Position numbers and translations under genes: made by a program. Under the pieces are notes generated by a model. It saw only the letters and a list, made by a program, of their open reading frames with translations, was not told the DNA's origin and did not search any database. 64,000 nucleotides of DNA, from assembly GCA_003665825.1 (NCBI GenBank), contig QPFY01000014.1, positions 558,001 through 622,000 of the forward strand, in the 5' to 3' direction. The stretch comes from Microbotryum silenes-acaulis. Taxonomy: Eukaryota > Basidiomycota > Microbotryomycetes > Microbotryales > Microbotryaceae. Within the stretch, counting starts at the first letter, position 1, and each line of letters begins with the position of its first letter. Shown here one piece after another: positions 19,780-30,097 of the stretch.

Positions 19780-21163
19780 ATGTCGCATCTAATCAAGCTC
19801 GACGAGCCTTCGCTCTGGATCGCCACCGCTTCCATCATATTCGTCAGTCACTCACACCCCGTTCCCGTTTCCGTTCCCGTTCCCGTTTCCGTTCCCGTTC
19901 CCGTTTCCGTTCCCGTTCCCGTTCCCGTTCCCGCTCTGTCTCACACTCGGCTCCCATTTGCTTGTGGGGGCGAGCCGACCACGCGCACGTCATCACACCA
20001 CCGGGAACGACGACCATCATCCACCATCCACCCTGCGGAGGCCAACATGGAGACTGACACCCCCATCACCCACCACAGAACCCACTGTTTTGGAACATTG
20101 TCGCTCGTCAAGGTAATCTGCATCACATTTTGTTGTCCCACCCGCAAGGGCTTCACTGACCCCCACCGCACTGACCCAGAGCACAAGAACAAGATCCTCA
20201 CCAAACTCGCTTTCGGCAAACCTTACCTCGGATGTTATGCGTTGGCCCTGACCATCTTTTCCCTCGGCATTCTCCGTGATCAACTGTAAAGCGACCATGC
20301 ATGGCGGAATACGTTTCCCGTCAAGGCTGACCCGTCCGCGGTTCACTTCCCAAACGCAGGTACACGACCGCGCTGTCGCAACAACCAAAATGGTACCTCC
20401 TCCACTACACCGAAGTCAAGATCGTCGCCGCCCTCGCCTTTCTCAGCGGTGGCGTCCTCGTAGCGAGTTCGATGTGGGCCCTCGGCATTACGGGCACCTA
20501 CTTGGGCGACTACTTTGTGCGCACTTCGAAGCCGACCAGAGTGTAGCTATGGGAAGCTGATTCTAAAAGGGCCTTTTTTTTGAGCGCAGGGCATCTTGAT
20601 GGATGTACGTCATCGCGGCGTCGGAGCCGTAGAGCCTTGGCTCGGGGTGAAGGAATTTTCTTTCAACCTCCCAACTAACCACATTCATGCGCGCCGCGAA
20701 TAGGAAAAAGTCGAATCGTTCCCCTTCAACGTCACCGACAACCCCATGTACTACGGCTCGACCCTCTCCTTCCTCGGCACCGCCCTCTGGTACGTCACAT
20801 CCTCTGGCTTACAACGTCGACCCAGACCAAAAGAACCCTGATTTTCCTCCGCTGGGTAATGTACAGGTACGAATCGTTCGCCGGACTACTCTTGACCGCG
20901 CTCGTCTTTATCGAATACAAGATCGCGTTGACCTATGAAGAGTACGTGCAGCATCTCCCTCGCCGCGAGTCCAAGCCTCGGACGCAGCGATCTTGTCGGC
21001 AGGAGCTGACGGCACGTGTTTCCTAACCCCGCCTTGTGTCAGCAGACCTTTCACCGGAGCCATCTATGCCGCGCGTGAAGCGGCGAGGTCCAGGAAAGGA
21101 TCCAAGACGGGCAGCGCACACAAGAGCATCACCGCTTCGGGGTCCAAGGACAAGGAGCTTTGA
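19780..21163 (+). CDS. OPI3: Phospholipid N-methyltransferase (OPI3 type)
   Basis: Converts phosphatidyl-monomethylethanolamine through dimethyl-PE to phosphatidylcholine in the ER with S-adenosylmethionine. Eight exons: 19780-19842, 20079-20112, 20180-20285, 20360-20516, 20590-20604, 20704-20789, 20867-20941 and 21046-21163. The total of 654 nt is in frame and gives 217 residues (yeast Opi3 is 206). Conserved blocks are NPLFWNIVARQEHKNK, SSMWALGITGTYLGDYFGI, SFPFNVTDNPMYYGSTLSFL and ESFAGLLLTALVFIEYKIAL. Exon 5 is a 15-nt microexon encoding GILMD, an invariant part of the TYLGDYFGIL motif. Intron 1 carries a hexanucleotide satellite. The short basic tail (SRKGSKTGSAHKS) is ordinary. Confidence 0.95.
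19861..19931 (+). repeat. Hexanucleotide satellite in OPI3 intron 1
   Basis: About 12 tandem TTCCCG/TTTCCG units. TTTCCG recurs at first every third unit (18 bp higher-order period) and then gives way to pure TTCCCG. It lies immediately after the GTCAGT donor of a 236-nt intron. Confidence 0.9.
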
Positions 21164-21888
21164 GGATCGCCAGCAAGGCGCGCGGAAACGAGGCTTGGGA
21201 GAGGCAGGCAAGAGGCTTAGGAGTGGGAGGTAGTTGACTCGTGTAAAGAGGCGGGATTCGAGGAGGGTGTAGGGAGGAAGGAACGGGGTGATTCCCCTCA
21301 ATAGTGGTCAGCCGTGGACGGACGATGACGATCATCCGACAGAGCGAAGTATTTAATTCTCAAAAAAAGTTGCATGTTGTACCAAACCCCCTACCATGAT
21401 GGTGATCCTTTTTCAACAAGATGCCCATCACGTATTCCCTGTATTTAGTCATTCCTCCTTTACAGTACACATGCAATCCTAGCAAGATCAACTCTGGCAA
21501 TTATCACGCTGAATCGGGTCGGGCGTGGGATCGTGGGACGCGATCGGCGCGAGCGAACCGAAAAAACGGTACGGGCCCATTAAAGGAGCGCGTCGCAACG
21601 TGTCGAGAGAAAAGGGCAGGGACCTCTCCTGTGGACCTTGCACCTCTCCATAACCCACTTGTCTTCTCAGACCGATCCACCCACACCCTCTAATCGTTCG
21701 TTACCACCTCGTCCGCTCGTCCCACTCCAGCACCGCCACCTGAAACTGGGTCTGCAAGTCGCGTTACGCGCTCGACCTCGTTCTTTGGTCGTCGTCGCCC
21801 CAGCCGGCCGTCTGTTCCCAGGCCCCTCACCGTTTTCCTCCTTCGTTCCCCCTCTTCCCCCTCGCCGTCGGGACGTGCGTCGAGGACG
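21164..21888. other. Intergenic between OPI3 and GT25 genes
   Basis: No gene supported. The minus-strand and plus-strand frames are short and compositionally biased. Pyrimidine-rich runs at 21660-21870 suit the promoter and leader of the GT25 gene. Confidence 0.45.
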
Positions 21889-23414
21889 ATGGCGCAGTTC
21901 CAGGGTCGACGGATATTGACGCTCATCGCCTTGGCCGTGCTGGGGCTGTTGCTCTATTCGACGCTGTCGAGTCACCCGAGGACATCCGCCTACGTCGCCC
22001 AGAAATGGGGTCAATCCACAGAATTCTCCACCTCACCTTACTCGAACGACCCCAGCCTCAAGGATCAATTCACGACCCCGCACATCGTGTCGACGTTTAT
22101 GCACGACCCCACCAACTCGCTCGCGTTCCGCAACCACCTCGAATTGACCACCTCCCCCGAGACGCAGATCAAGCATAACCCGACCATGACCTTTGACAAC
22201 ATCTACGTTTTGAGTTTACCGAATCGTTCAGATCGCAGGGAACAGATGCTCGAATTGGCGAAAGCGCATGGGTTGAAGATCGTCTTCGTCGATGCCGTGT
22301 CCAAGGATTTGGTCTTTATCAAATGGATCGCCGAGAGGGCTTCCGAAATTCGCAAGGAGCGGCTCAAGTTGATCGTGAGTCGGACGTACAGACCCACCAG
22401 TCAAAGCTGACAGAATTGACCTCTGGGAAATCACCCTTGTTCTCTCCCCAGGCCGCGGCCAAAGACGTGGACATTCATTCTATCGGTGGCTTACACGTCG
22501 GCAACGACTGGTTGACCCCGACGCCCTCGGGCACGTCCGAGGACGAATTCCCTTCCCTGGCGGGTACGGACCCGCGTTGGCTCCCCGACGACGACTGGGT
22601 CCAATACCTCGAACGCCACGACCGCGAAGGCAAACTGAACAAGCTCGTGCCTAAACAACGTAACCTCAACGTCACCGAGATCCTCTGGGATTACAACGAA
22701 AAGATCGACGGTCGCCAGGTCAACGAGGGGGTCATTTCGACGTTTTGGGGCCATACGAGGGCGATGCAGTTGATGATCAAGAATGGCGACGAGTCGGCCT
22801 TGTTCTTGGAGGACGACGTCGACTTCGAGTGGGATCTCGAGAGGATCTGGGCGCGCATCGAAAAGAGCTTGCCCAACACGTGGGATTCGACCTTTTTGGG
22901 CCACTGTTGGGGAAGGGAGTTGTTACGTGAGTTGCATATAGTGCCATCGTACCCTTCGGTTCTCGTCGGCCAGTGCTGACCCCCTGTTTCTTTCCTCTGT
23001 CTGCGCGCAGGCCCGGCGTACCGTCACCCCTTGCTGCACCCTTCGGTGCAACCCCTGTGCCTCCACGGCTACGCCCTCTCGCGCCAGGGCGTCAAGCGCG
23101 TGCTTTCGTTGCTCAACAACCCGTGGACGGCCTACCAAACCGCCGTCGACACGGCCGTCCCTTCCTTCATTTTTTTCCGCCTCTTGACCTCCTTCTCCGT
23201 CGAACCCCCGATCATTACGCAACGCAAGGACGGGCCGTCGGATATCCAGGAAGGCGTCGGCAGCGTGTGGAAGGGTTTGTTGATGGATTCGACGGTCGAG
23301 AGGATCGCCAGGAGTAAAGGTGAGGAATGGCCCGAGGAGGTCTATGACGAGGATAACCTTGACCCTGCCACGGTCTATCGGTATGGCAAGAAATGTATCG
23401 GCGTAGGCGGGTAG
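21889..23414 (+). CDS. Glycosyltransferase family 25 protein, type II membrane
   Basis: Exons 21889-22374, 22452-22926 and 23011-23414 keep frame and give 454 residues. An N-terminal cytosolic stub and signal-anchor (ILTLIALAVLGLLLYSTL) indicate a Golgi or ER type II protein. The catalytic part starts with NIYVLSLPNRSDRREQMLEL and has GVISTFWGHTRAMQLMIKNG then ESALFLEDDVDF, the GT25 H-x2-A-x and ExDV signature, followed by STFLGHCWGRELL and a YALSRQGVKRVLSLL block. Relatives include collagen galactosyltransferases and bacterial LPS glycosyltransferases. The acceptor in this fungus is unknown. The insert between GLKIVFVDAV and the catalytic block is longer than in bacterial members. Confidence 0.88.
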
Positions 23415-24328
23415 GAAGCAGAAGTGGAGGTTTTGATAGAGGGATTTTTCTCTTTCTCTTGTGTCTGTGCAACCTCGTTCATTTATTTACGTAGGTTTTC
23501 CATGTGTGAGCCGGGGCTTTTTTTGCGGTGGGCCGCTCCTTGCGCACGGACACAAAGGAGGCCCATCGTTGCCTGGATTTTTTGTATGGCCGTCCCGGCC
23601 CGTACCCCGTGTTGAAAGAGGATTCAGCGCATGCATCTCTCGAAGGTGCCTTCACTTTTGGTGTACTGGTTAAGGCGACCAGGATGGTTTTACAACACCC
23701 CGCGCAAATTTGGGGCCTGTGCCCATCACATAAAACCCCCGAGCGGACATATCCCATGTGCTGCCTATACGTGGGTCCCTCGTCTGATCACGGCCATGTT
23801 CCAAATCGTAGCATAGGGTGCCTTGTGTATACTACCAGGTGGCCGGCGGCGAAGTGAAGGACGGCGTGTGAAGACCTGCAGGGCGAATTTCAACCTGCAA
23901 GTCGCCCCGGGCTCAGCTAGGCTCTCGGGGTCACGCGTTTCTGAAGTTTCCCCGGGGATCCCGAGGCGAAGGCAAAGATGACTCGATCTACAGAGGACCC
24001 GTTTGCGAAATGTCACCAAATGCCATTACCTAGTAAGCGCTCTCCATGTCCGATCAAGCGGCATTAGTACGGCGCTTGACTTAAATGACGTCGACCACCG
24101 CACCGATCTCGGCGACGTATAAGCAAAAGGTCGCCGGTGGTGGGGAGGGGGGGCCCTTGCCAGTCCCTTGCCTCAATTTGCCCGAGACCTCAGTCTGCTT
24201 ACTCTTCATACTGTCCTTTTGACACCCACCCACCGCAAACCCGACAAGCAGAGGAAGGAGACTTCCACCGAACGACAACTCATACACACCTTACACCGCG
24301 AACCGCAGACACACACCGCGCCCCCATC
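23415..24328. other. Intergenic, no gene seen
   Basis: Contains only short open frames. Positions 24100-24320 upstream of hydroxylase A include a C/A-rich leader. No repeat or RNA gene is recognised. Confidence 0.45.
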
Positions 24329-26300
24329 ATGCTGACCCGAGCCACGGCCACGACGCAGGCGTTCCAGCCCGTCGACACGGCCGCGAACGTGGATGCGGCG
24401 CCACTAGACGCCCACGGAGGCGGCGCCGAATCTGATTCGGACTCGGCCTCGCTCGCGTCGAGCCACGACTCGGAACTCTTGATCAACTATGCCGTGTCGA
24501 GGATCCCGGAAGAGAACGAAGGTGTGAAGTCTTTCGCGACGACGCGCCAAGCCAAGGACCGACGTCCCCCGTCCACTTTTTACCTCAAAAAGCGCTCCGA
24601 GATGAACCTCGCCGAAAAGTTATGCCAACTCGCCGACACCCCCGTCGAGATTCATCGCCTCCAACCCGCCGATCTCGACCGCGGCCCACCACCGTACCTG
24701 AACCCGGTGTGGGATATTTGGCACATTTTCTGGAGCTCGCTGCCACCGCTCGTCGTGCAGGAGGTGTGCTACGCGATCTGGCCCAACTACCGGTGGCCGT
24801 GGATCGTGCAATACCCCGTCTTTTTAATGGGTCTGATCCATTTCGCCGTCCAGGCCGTGCATCGACTCAACCGTGAGTGCTCGATCCGAGGGGGTTACAA
24901 AGCGAGGGAACATTGGAAACTGATGCAAGCTTGGATGGGATGTTACGCCAGGCTACGCGCTCAAGTACGGCACCCTGGACGAAAAGGAGATTGGGCGGGA
25001 TCGCACCCCGGACAAGTCGGTCCCGCATCTCGCCATGGGGATCGTCGCCTACGTCTTTGTGCGCATGGCCCTACCCTTCGTCCTGCACTATGACCGCTCG
25101 GTCGCGCACCCGCTCTTCAACTTTACGTGGACCTTCCCACTGCGCTTGATCCTGTGGGAAATTGTCTTGGTCCGTTTTTCTTTGCGCAGCTCGGTGCTAG
25201 TTTGAGGGTTCGCTGCGTGGCTGACGACGGTCATCTTGTAGGACTATTTCTTTTACGTCTACCACCGAAGCTCGCACGAGGTCGATGCGTTGTGGTTCAT
25301 GTGAGTTGGAGAGCGTCGCGTCGGGGGAAATTCGCCCTTCCGAAGTTTATTCTATACTGATTCCTCTTTGGTCTCCTATATCCGCCCCTCTGCTCTCGTT
25401 ACAGCCAGTAAGTGGCACTTATGAGCGGGGTGTAGGAAATCTGGAAGAGTGGTGCTAATCTCGAGCTCGCCTGCGCCCCCTTTGCAGCATGCACCACCAC
25501 ACGACCAAGCACCCAACGCACATCCTCTCAATCCTCGCCGAGGAGTACCAGGAGATGCTCGAGGTGCTCATCGTCCCTTCGCTCGCTTCGTGGCTCGTGC
25601 CCATGACGCAGAGCGAGCTGTACGTCGCCCTCGCCGCGACGATGTGGGTCGAGATGCAAGGTAAGCTCCGAGGACCCCTGTTTTCGCCTCGTGCCCCACC
25701 CTGCGCCTCCGTACAGGTGCTGACATGCTCGTATCGCCTACTTGCTCTGACCCTCGACTCGGGAAACTCCTTTGAATTTGCACTGGACCTCGATTAGGAC
25801 ATTGCGGCGTGCGAGGTGAGTTTCGGTTCTGGTCAGTATCGCTCGTTCGCGAAGGAAGTCAGGACTGACGCGTGCTCTTCACGTGCTTCTACGTATTTTT
25901 ACATACTGAAGCGCACTGGCGGCAACCAATTGCGTCTTTCATTTTGAAATATTTTGACATGGATCTAGCCGTGGAGGATCACGACATGCGTAGGTTTATA
26001 TCTCGAATCGAGTATCGAGCCGTCACCGGCCACAAGCGCTGACCGAGCCCTCCCCGCCCTTTTCCGTTCATCCCCGTATTTTCTGTTACACATTGTGCTT
26101 TCACATCTTCAGATCATCGTGGAGGAAAGAGCGGGTGCGTCCAAAGCATTAATGTTCGAATAACTGCAACAGAGTAATCACGATCGCTGACATAGTCTCT
26201 CTGACTTCCCCATAGGCGAAATTACGGCAAGCAAACTCGAGTTTGGGACAAACTTTACGGCACCTCGGCAGAACGGATCGAGACGTACGGAATGTTCTGA
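24329..26300 (+). CDS. Fatty-acid hydroxylase superfamily enzyme, paralogue A
   Basis: Membrane di-iron oxidase or hydroxylase of the sterol desaturase superfamily. Nine exons: 24329-24872, 24952-25169, 25242-25300, 25405-25407, 25488-25660, 25798-25815, 25912-25989, 26113-26134 and 26216-26300. The total of 1,200 nt is in frame and gives 399 residues. Disordered N-terminus, conserved TTRQAKDRRPPSTF, membrane helices, then three histidine boxes: YHRSSHEVD, HMHHHTTKHPT and EDHDMHHRGGKSGRNYG. It ends with TRVWDKLYGTSAERIETYG. Exon 4 is 3 nt (CCA) and restores the H-x-HHH box aligned with paralogues B and C. Exons of 18 and 22 nt encode GHCGVR and HHRGGKS. Substrate (sterol, fatty acid or sphingoid base) cannot be told. 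It is tail-to-tail with paralogue B. Confidence 0.9.
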
Positions 26301-27282
26301 ACGAGGCGTTGTCGTGGGGGTTGCGCGTCCACGGGTCAGCGGTCCAGAGGGACTTGTAGATTTGGGGAGTTGCGCGGTGCCAGATCGAGGAAGATGGCTA
26401 GCGCGAGTGGTGTCTGGATTGAACTCCAGATTGATGAATGGCGTGCACGCGGATACTGTCTAAGGCCCTGATCTCGTTCTTTCTCTCTCCCGCATCCTCA
26501 ACACACATTCGCCCATTCGCTTCGCTACAAATTGATTGTTGGCCTTGGCGAGACAGGTCATTCATCAACGACACGTACTGCGCGTGAAACTTCATTCATT
26601 CGGTACATCAACCCCGAGATCATAACAGGCACATATCATCGAGTCTGCTACGGGAGTAATCTCGTCCTTGCGCGCTTCTTCGAGACCGCATCCAGTAACG
26701 ATTGGCAAGCTTTGTATATATTGAATGGCCCGGAACCGTCTTATATTTGCAATCTACTTTGAATGCTCGAAGGGCCTGATTCCTTCGTACCAACTACCGG
26801 AGGAGGAGGCGCAGCGACTTGGAGGAGAACTGCGCACGCAGGAAAGTGTAAAACAGGGAGGGAGTACCAATATCAGCTTGCGAGAAGGATTGTAAGGTCG
26901 CACCGAACTGGATGACTCGGAACATTGAAGGGGCAGAACAAACGCCTTCAAACGTCGGCTTGTGAAGTCGCGGGTTTCGGCCTTGTAGGCTTTATCGGTC
27001 TCAGCAGTCAAAGGGAGGTCTGAAGCCAGTGGTTCGTTCGCTGATCGAAAGACCACATTTGTTGACAAGAATCGCGCCTGTCCGGTCCAAGAAACAAGTC
27101 GTGGGGTCAAGGCTGCACGTGGTTGAGGCTTTACTGTGTCGTATACCTGTGGTCATTTGAGAGGTATGAAGGTTCTGAAATTGGACGTCTAAGACATGCT
27201 CAGCGTTCCTCCTGAACACCCCGAACGAAAAAGGAGACCCGCAGTGGTTTCATCGTGTCGCTCGACAACGTCGACGCTCACT
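26301..27282. other. Intergenic, likely decayed transposon sequence
   Basis: No intact gene. A minus-strand frame at 26754-27110 includes RFLSTNVVFRSANEPL, faintly like the SRDVVF segment near the reverse-transcriptase start of Copia elements. This would fit the Copia fragment next to it but is unproven. Confidence 0.35.
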
Positions 27283-27500
27283 TCAAGGTGTGACGCAGAT
27301 GTTGTAGCCGTCGTTGATGAGGCAATAAAGGGAGACGAGCTCCGCCTCAAGGCCCGGACCGTGAAGGATGTCGTGGACGACCATGTCCTTGCCATTCGTC
27401 GAGAAGCGCAGGGAGCCGGTGCCACTGGCGACGCCTCCAGAACCGAACGCCGCCTGCCGCTCCTTCCAACTAGGCCCAGACGACTTCCTGACGAATCTTT
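27283..27500 (-). mobile_element. Ty1/Copia polyprotein fragment (protease to pre-integrase region)
   Basis: The minus frame ending at TGA 27283-27285 reads FGSGGVASGTGSLRF, then NGKDMVVHDILHGPGLEAEL, then VSLYCLINDGYNICV. This is the Copia signature of a G-x-G strand followed by L-H-D-V-L-Y-V-P-G-L-x-x-N-L-L-S-V-x-x-L. The catalytic D-S-G is not found upstream. No LTRs or integrase are seen. The fragment lies between the convergent hydroxylase genes A and B. Confidence 0.7.
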
Positions 27501-27834
27501 GAGTACTTTGCGCATGCTATTTCGAAAACGGTTAGAAAGACTTGGATTGCAGCAGCCAGTATACGGAGTTTTATTTTTTGTTCAGTCACGTGAAGACTCC
27601 TGAGAACCATCTTGGGGGTGAGACTCTTTTCAATATATCCATCGAGGGAAGCCGTAGCATAGATAGGTGTGGGGTGGTAGGGATGGGACAAAGGGGGGTC
27701 AAGACGTGCGGTCCGATTACAGTAAAAATAACTAGCGGTGAAAAGTGGACGGGCGACTACGATGTCGAAAGGTCAAAAGGTCGAACAAGGGGGCGAGGGT
27801 ACCACAACGACCGTACACCATATTCCACCTGCTA

Positions 27835-30097
27835 CTACATCCCCAAGGTCTCGACACGTTCGCCAACTGCAAACGGTGCATCACTTGTGAGTTTTAGCTG
27901 AACACATGGTATACAGAAGTTATCTCACTTACCAGTTCCGAAAATCTGATCCCAGACCCGGGTTTGCTTGCCGTAGTTGCGCCTATAGGGAAGTCAGAGA
28001 GACACCGTTAGCGATCGTGAATTTTCTGTGCAGGTAGTAGAACATAAGTGATTTCGACGCACCCGCTCTTTCCTCCCCGATGATCTGAAGATTAAAAGGC
28101 AAGATATACGTTACAGAAGAGTCCGGTGTGACAAAAAAGGCACGGAGAGTCATCAGTCAGCGATTTCGGCAAAACGGCTACCGACGGCTCGGAAGCTGCG
28201 AGCTTACGGAGGTCGTGATCCTCTACAACTAGTTCCATGTTGAACACTTTGAGGAACGAGAGGATAGGATGGGACCAGTAACAACTTTGTCCGATTTGAA
28301 CAGAGGAAGTATGTCAGCCGATGAGGGCAGATTGTGAAGAGGAGGGATTTGCCAGTTGACGAGCGCGGCGGATCGCGCCATCACTGGTCTCAGTGCTTAC
28401 CGAACGCCCGAGTGTCCCATCATCTCGACGTAGATGGTGTAGCAAAAGGTCAGGTACTGTTCGGCGAACGATTGCTTGACGACCAAGGTCGCGGCGAGGG
28501 GTACGAGCAGGACCTCGAGGTACTCTTGGTAGGTCTCGGCGAGAATGCTGAGAATCGCCGTCGGGTGCTTGGTCGTGTGGTGGTGTTGGTGAACGAACCA
28601 CAGGCTGTCGACTTCATGGCTAGTGCGGTGGTACGCGTAGAAAAAGTAGTCCTGTGGCAATGCAGTAGGAACAGACGCGAGACGCGGTCGGCGAAGCAAG
28701 AATGGGGTAGATTGGGGAATAGGAGCTGCCATCAGCTAGGAACCACTTTATCCGCAAGCCCCCGGAGATTCTGGGACTCACAAAGATGATCTCCCACGCC
28801 ATGAGACGGAACGGGTAAGACCAGGTGAATTGGTTCAAAGGGGCAACCTCCTTGTCGTAGTAGAGGAAGAACGCGATCCCAGTCCGGACAAACATGTAGG
28901 CTGCGTGGTCGCAGAACAAAAGAAAATCCTCGCGTGCTAGGTTAGCGAATTGTGGTCCACCAGAGTGGTCAGCCACGTGTAACTCACCAAGGATGCCGGT
29001 AGCAAGATGGTTGACGGCCTGGCAGGAACAAAAGCGCAAACAAACGTAGAAAAAAGTCAGATATCATCAACGAACGCCAAAATTAAGAGGCGCCTACCTT
29101 GTCGGGGGTGCGATCGCGTCCAATCTGCTTCTCGTCGAAGGTACCGTACTCGACGCAAGCTCGGTTCAGACGGCCCAAGACGGCAACGGCAAAGCCGATA
29201 AATGACAAGAGATAGAACGGGTAGGCGGCGTAAAAGGGCCATTTCGATTCGGGGTAGTAGTGGTACGCGGCCTGCTGAATGACCATGGGGGCGACTCCAC
29301 GCGTGATGATAAAGAAGTTCTCGAGGAACAAGCTGCGTGTCGGAATAGGACCGCGGTCTAGCGACTCATCCTGCGGGTGATATTTGAATGACTCGGAACC
29401 GAGTCAGCACGTCGCCGAGGGATGGAGAAACCACAGGCTAGAGCCCCCGAAGCGTGTGGACCCTACCTACCTTGAGCTCGTGCATGACATCGGGGCAGGT
29501 GGCGATGTGGCACAGGTTCTCGGCTAGCGTCATTTCCGTACGCTTCTTCTTGTGCTATGACATTGACCAAGAATGAGGTGAGGCACAGAACCGTCGATCT
29601 TCAAAGAAAAATCGTGCGCGGGGAAGGAGGGCCGGGGTTCCAGAAGGACCACTGCCCCAGGGGACGGATAGCTGGCCTGTGCGGCCACGAGCGAGGCGTC
29701 CCCTATTGTGCTCCCAATCCCACAACATCCAACACCCGCAATCGAAGGGTTAAACCAAAACAACGTTATGGCGTTCGGCTGCGATGAAAGCTGGGGAAGC
29801 ACAGGCCTCCGGGCGGGGAGAACGGCGGCCCAGAGCGTTCGGACCTGAACTTGCAAAAAAGTGACGTACGAAAGTGGACGGCGGCCGACGATCGACCTTT
29901 TGCCGCGTCGTTTTGACGGGCTGCTCGGACTGTACGACTTCTTGGTCATCGTATGAGATGAGGAACGATGATCCGGAAGAGGACCCCGAGCTGGAGCGTT
30001 GGCGGGTGTGCCTGTTCTGTTGCAACTCCTCAGAGACCTGCGACGAGTTGCCGGCGTCGACGACGGCGGTCGCCGCGGAGCTGATAGCGGTGACCAT
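27835..30097 (-). CDS. Fatty-acid hydroxylase superfamily enzyme, paralogue B
   Basis: Ten exons (transcript order): 30097-29870, 29554-29471, 29370-29098, 29018-28988, 28900-28782, 28651-28401, 28284-28208, 28084-28063, 27982-27933 and 27866-27835. The 1,167 nt are in phase and give 388 residues. N-terminal Ser-rich region, TTRQKVDRRPPSTF, KKKRTEMTLAENLCHIATC, membrane helices, then histidine boxes YHRTSHEVD, HQHHHTTKHPT and EDHDLHHRGGKSGRNYG. It ends TRVWDQIFGTVGERVETLG. The 22-nt HHRGGKS microexon is shared with A. The HQHHH box is within one exon here, with no 3-nt exon. An earlier in-frame ATG-less extension exists upstream; ATG 30097 is chosen. Substrate unknown. Confidence 0.9.
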
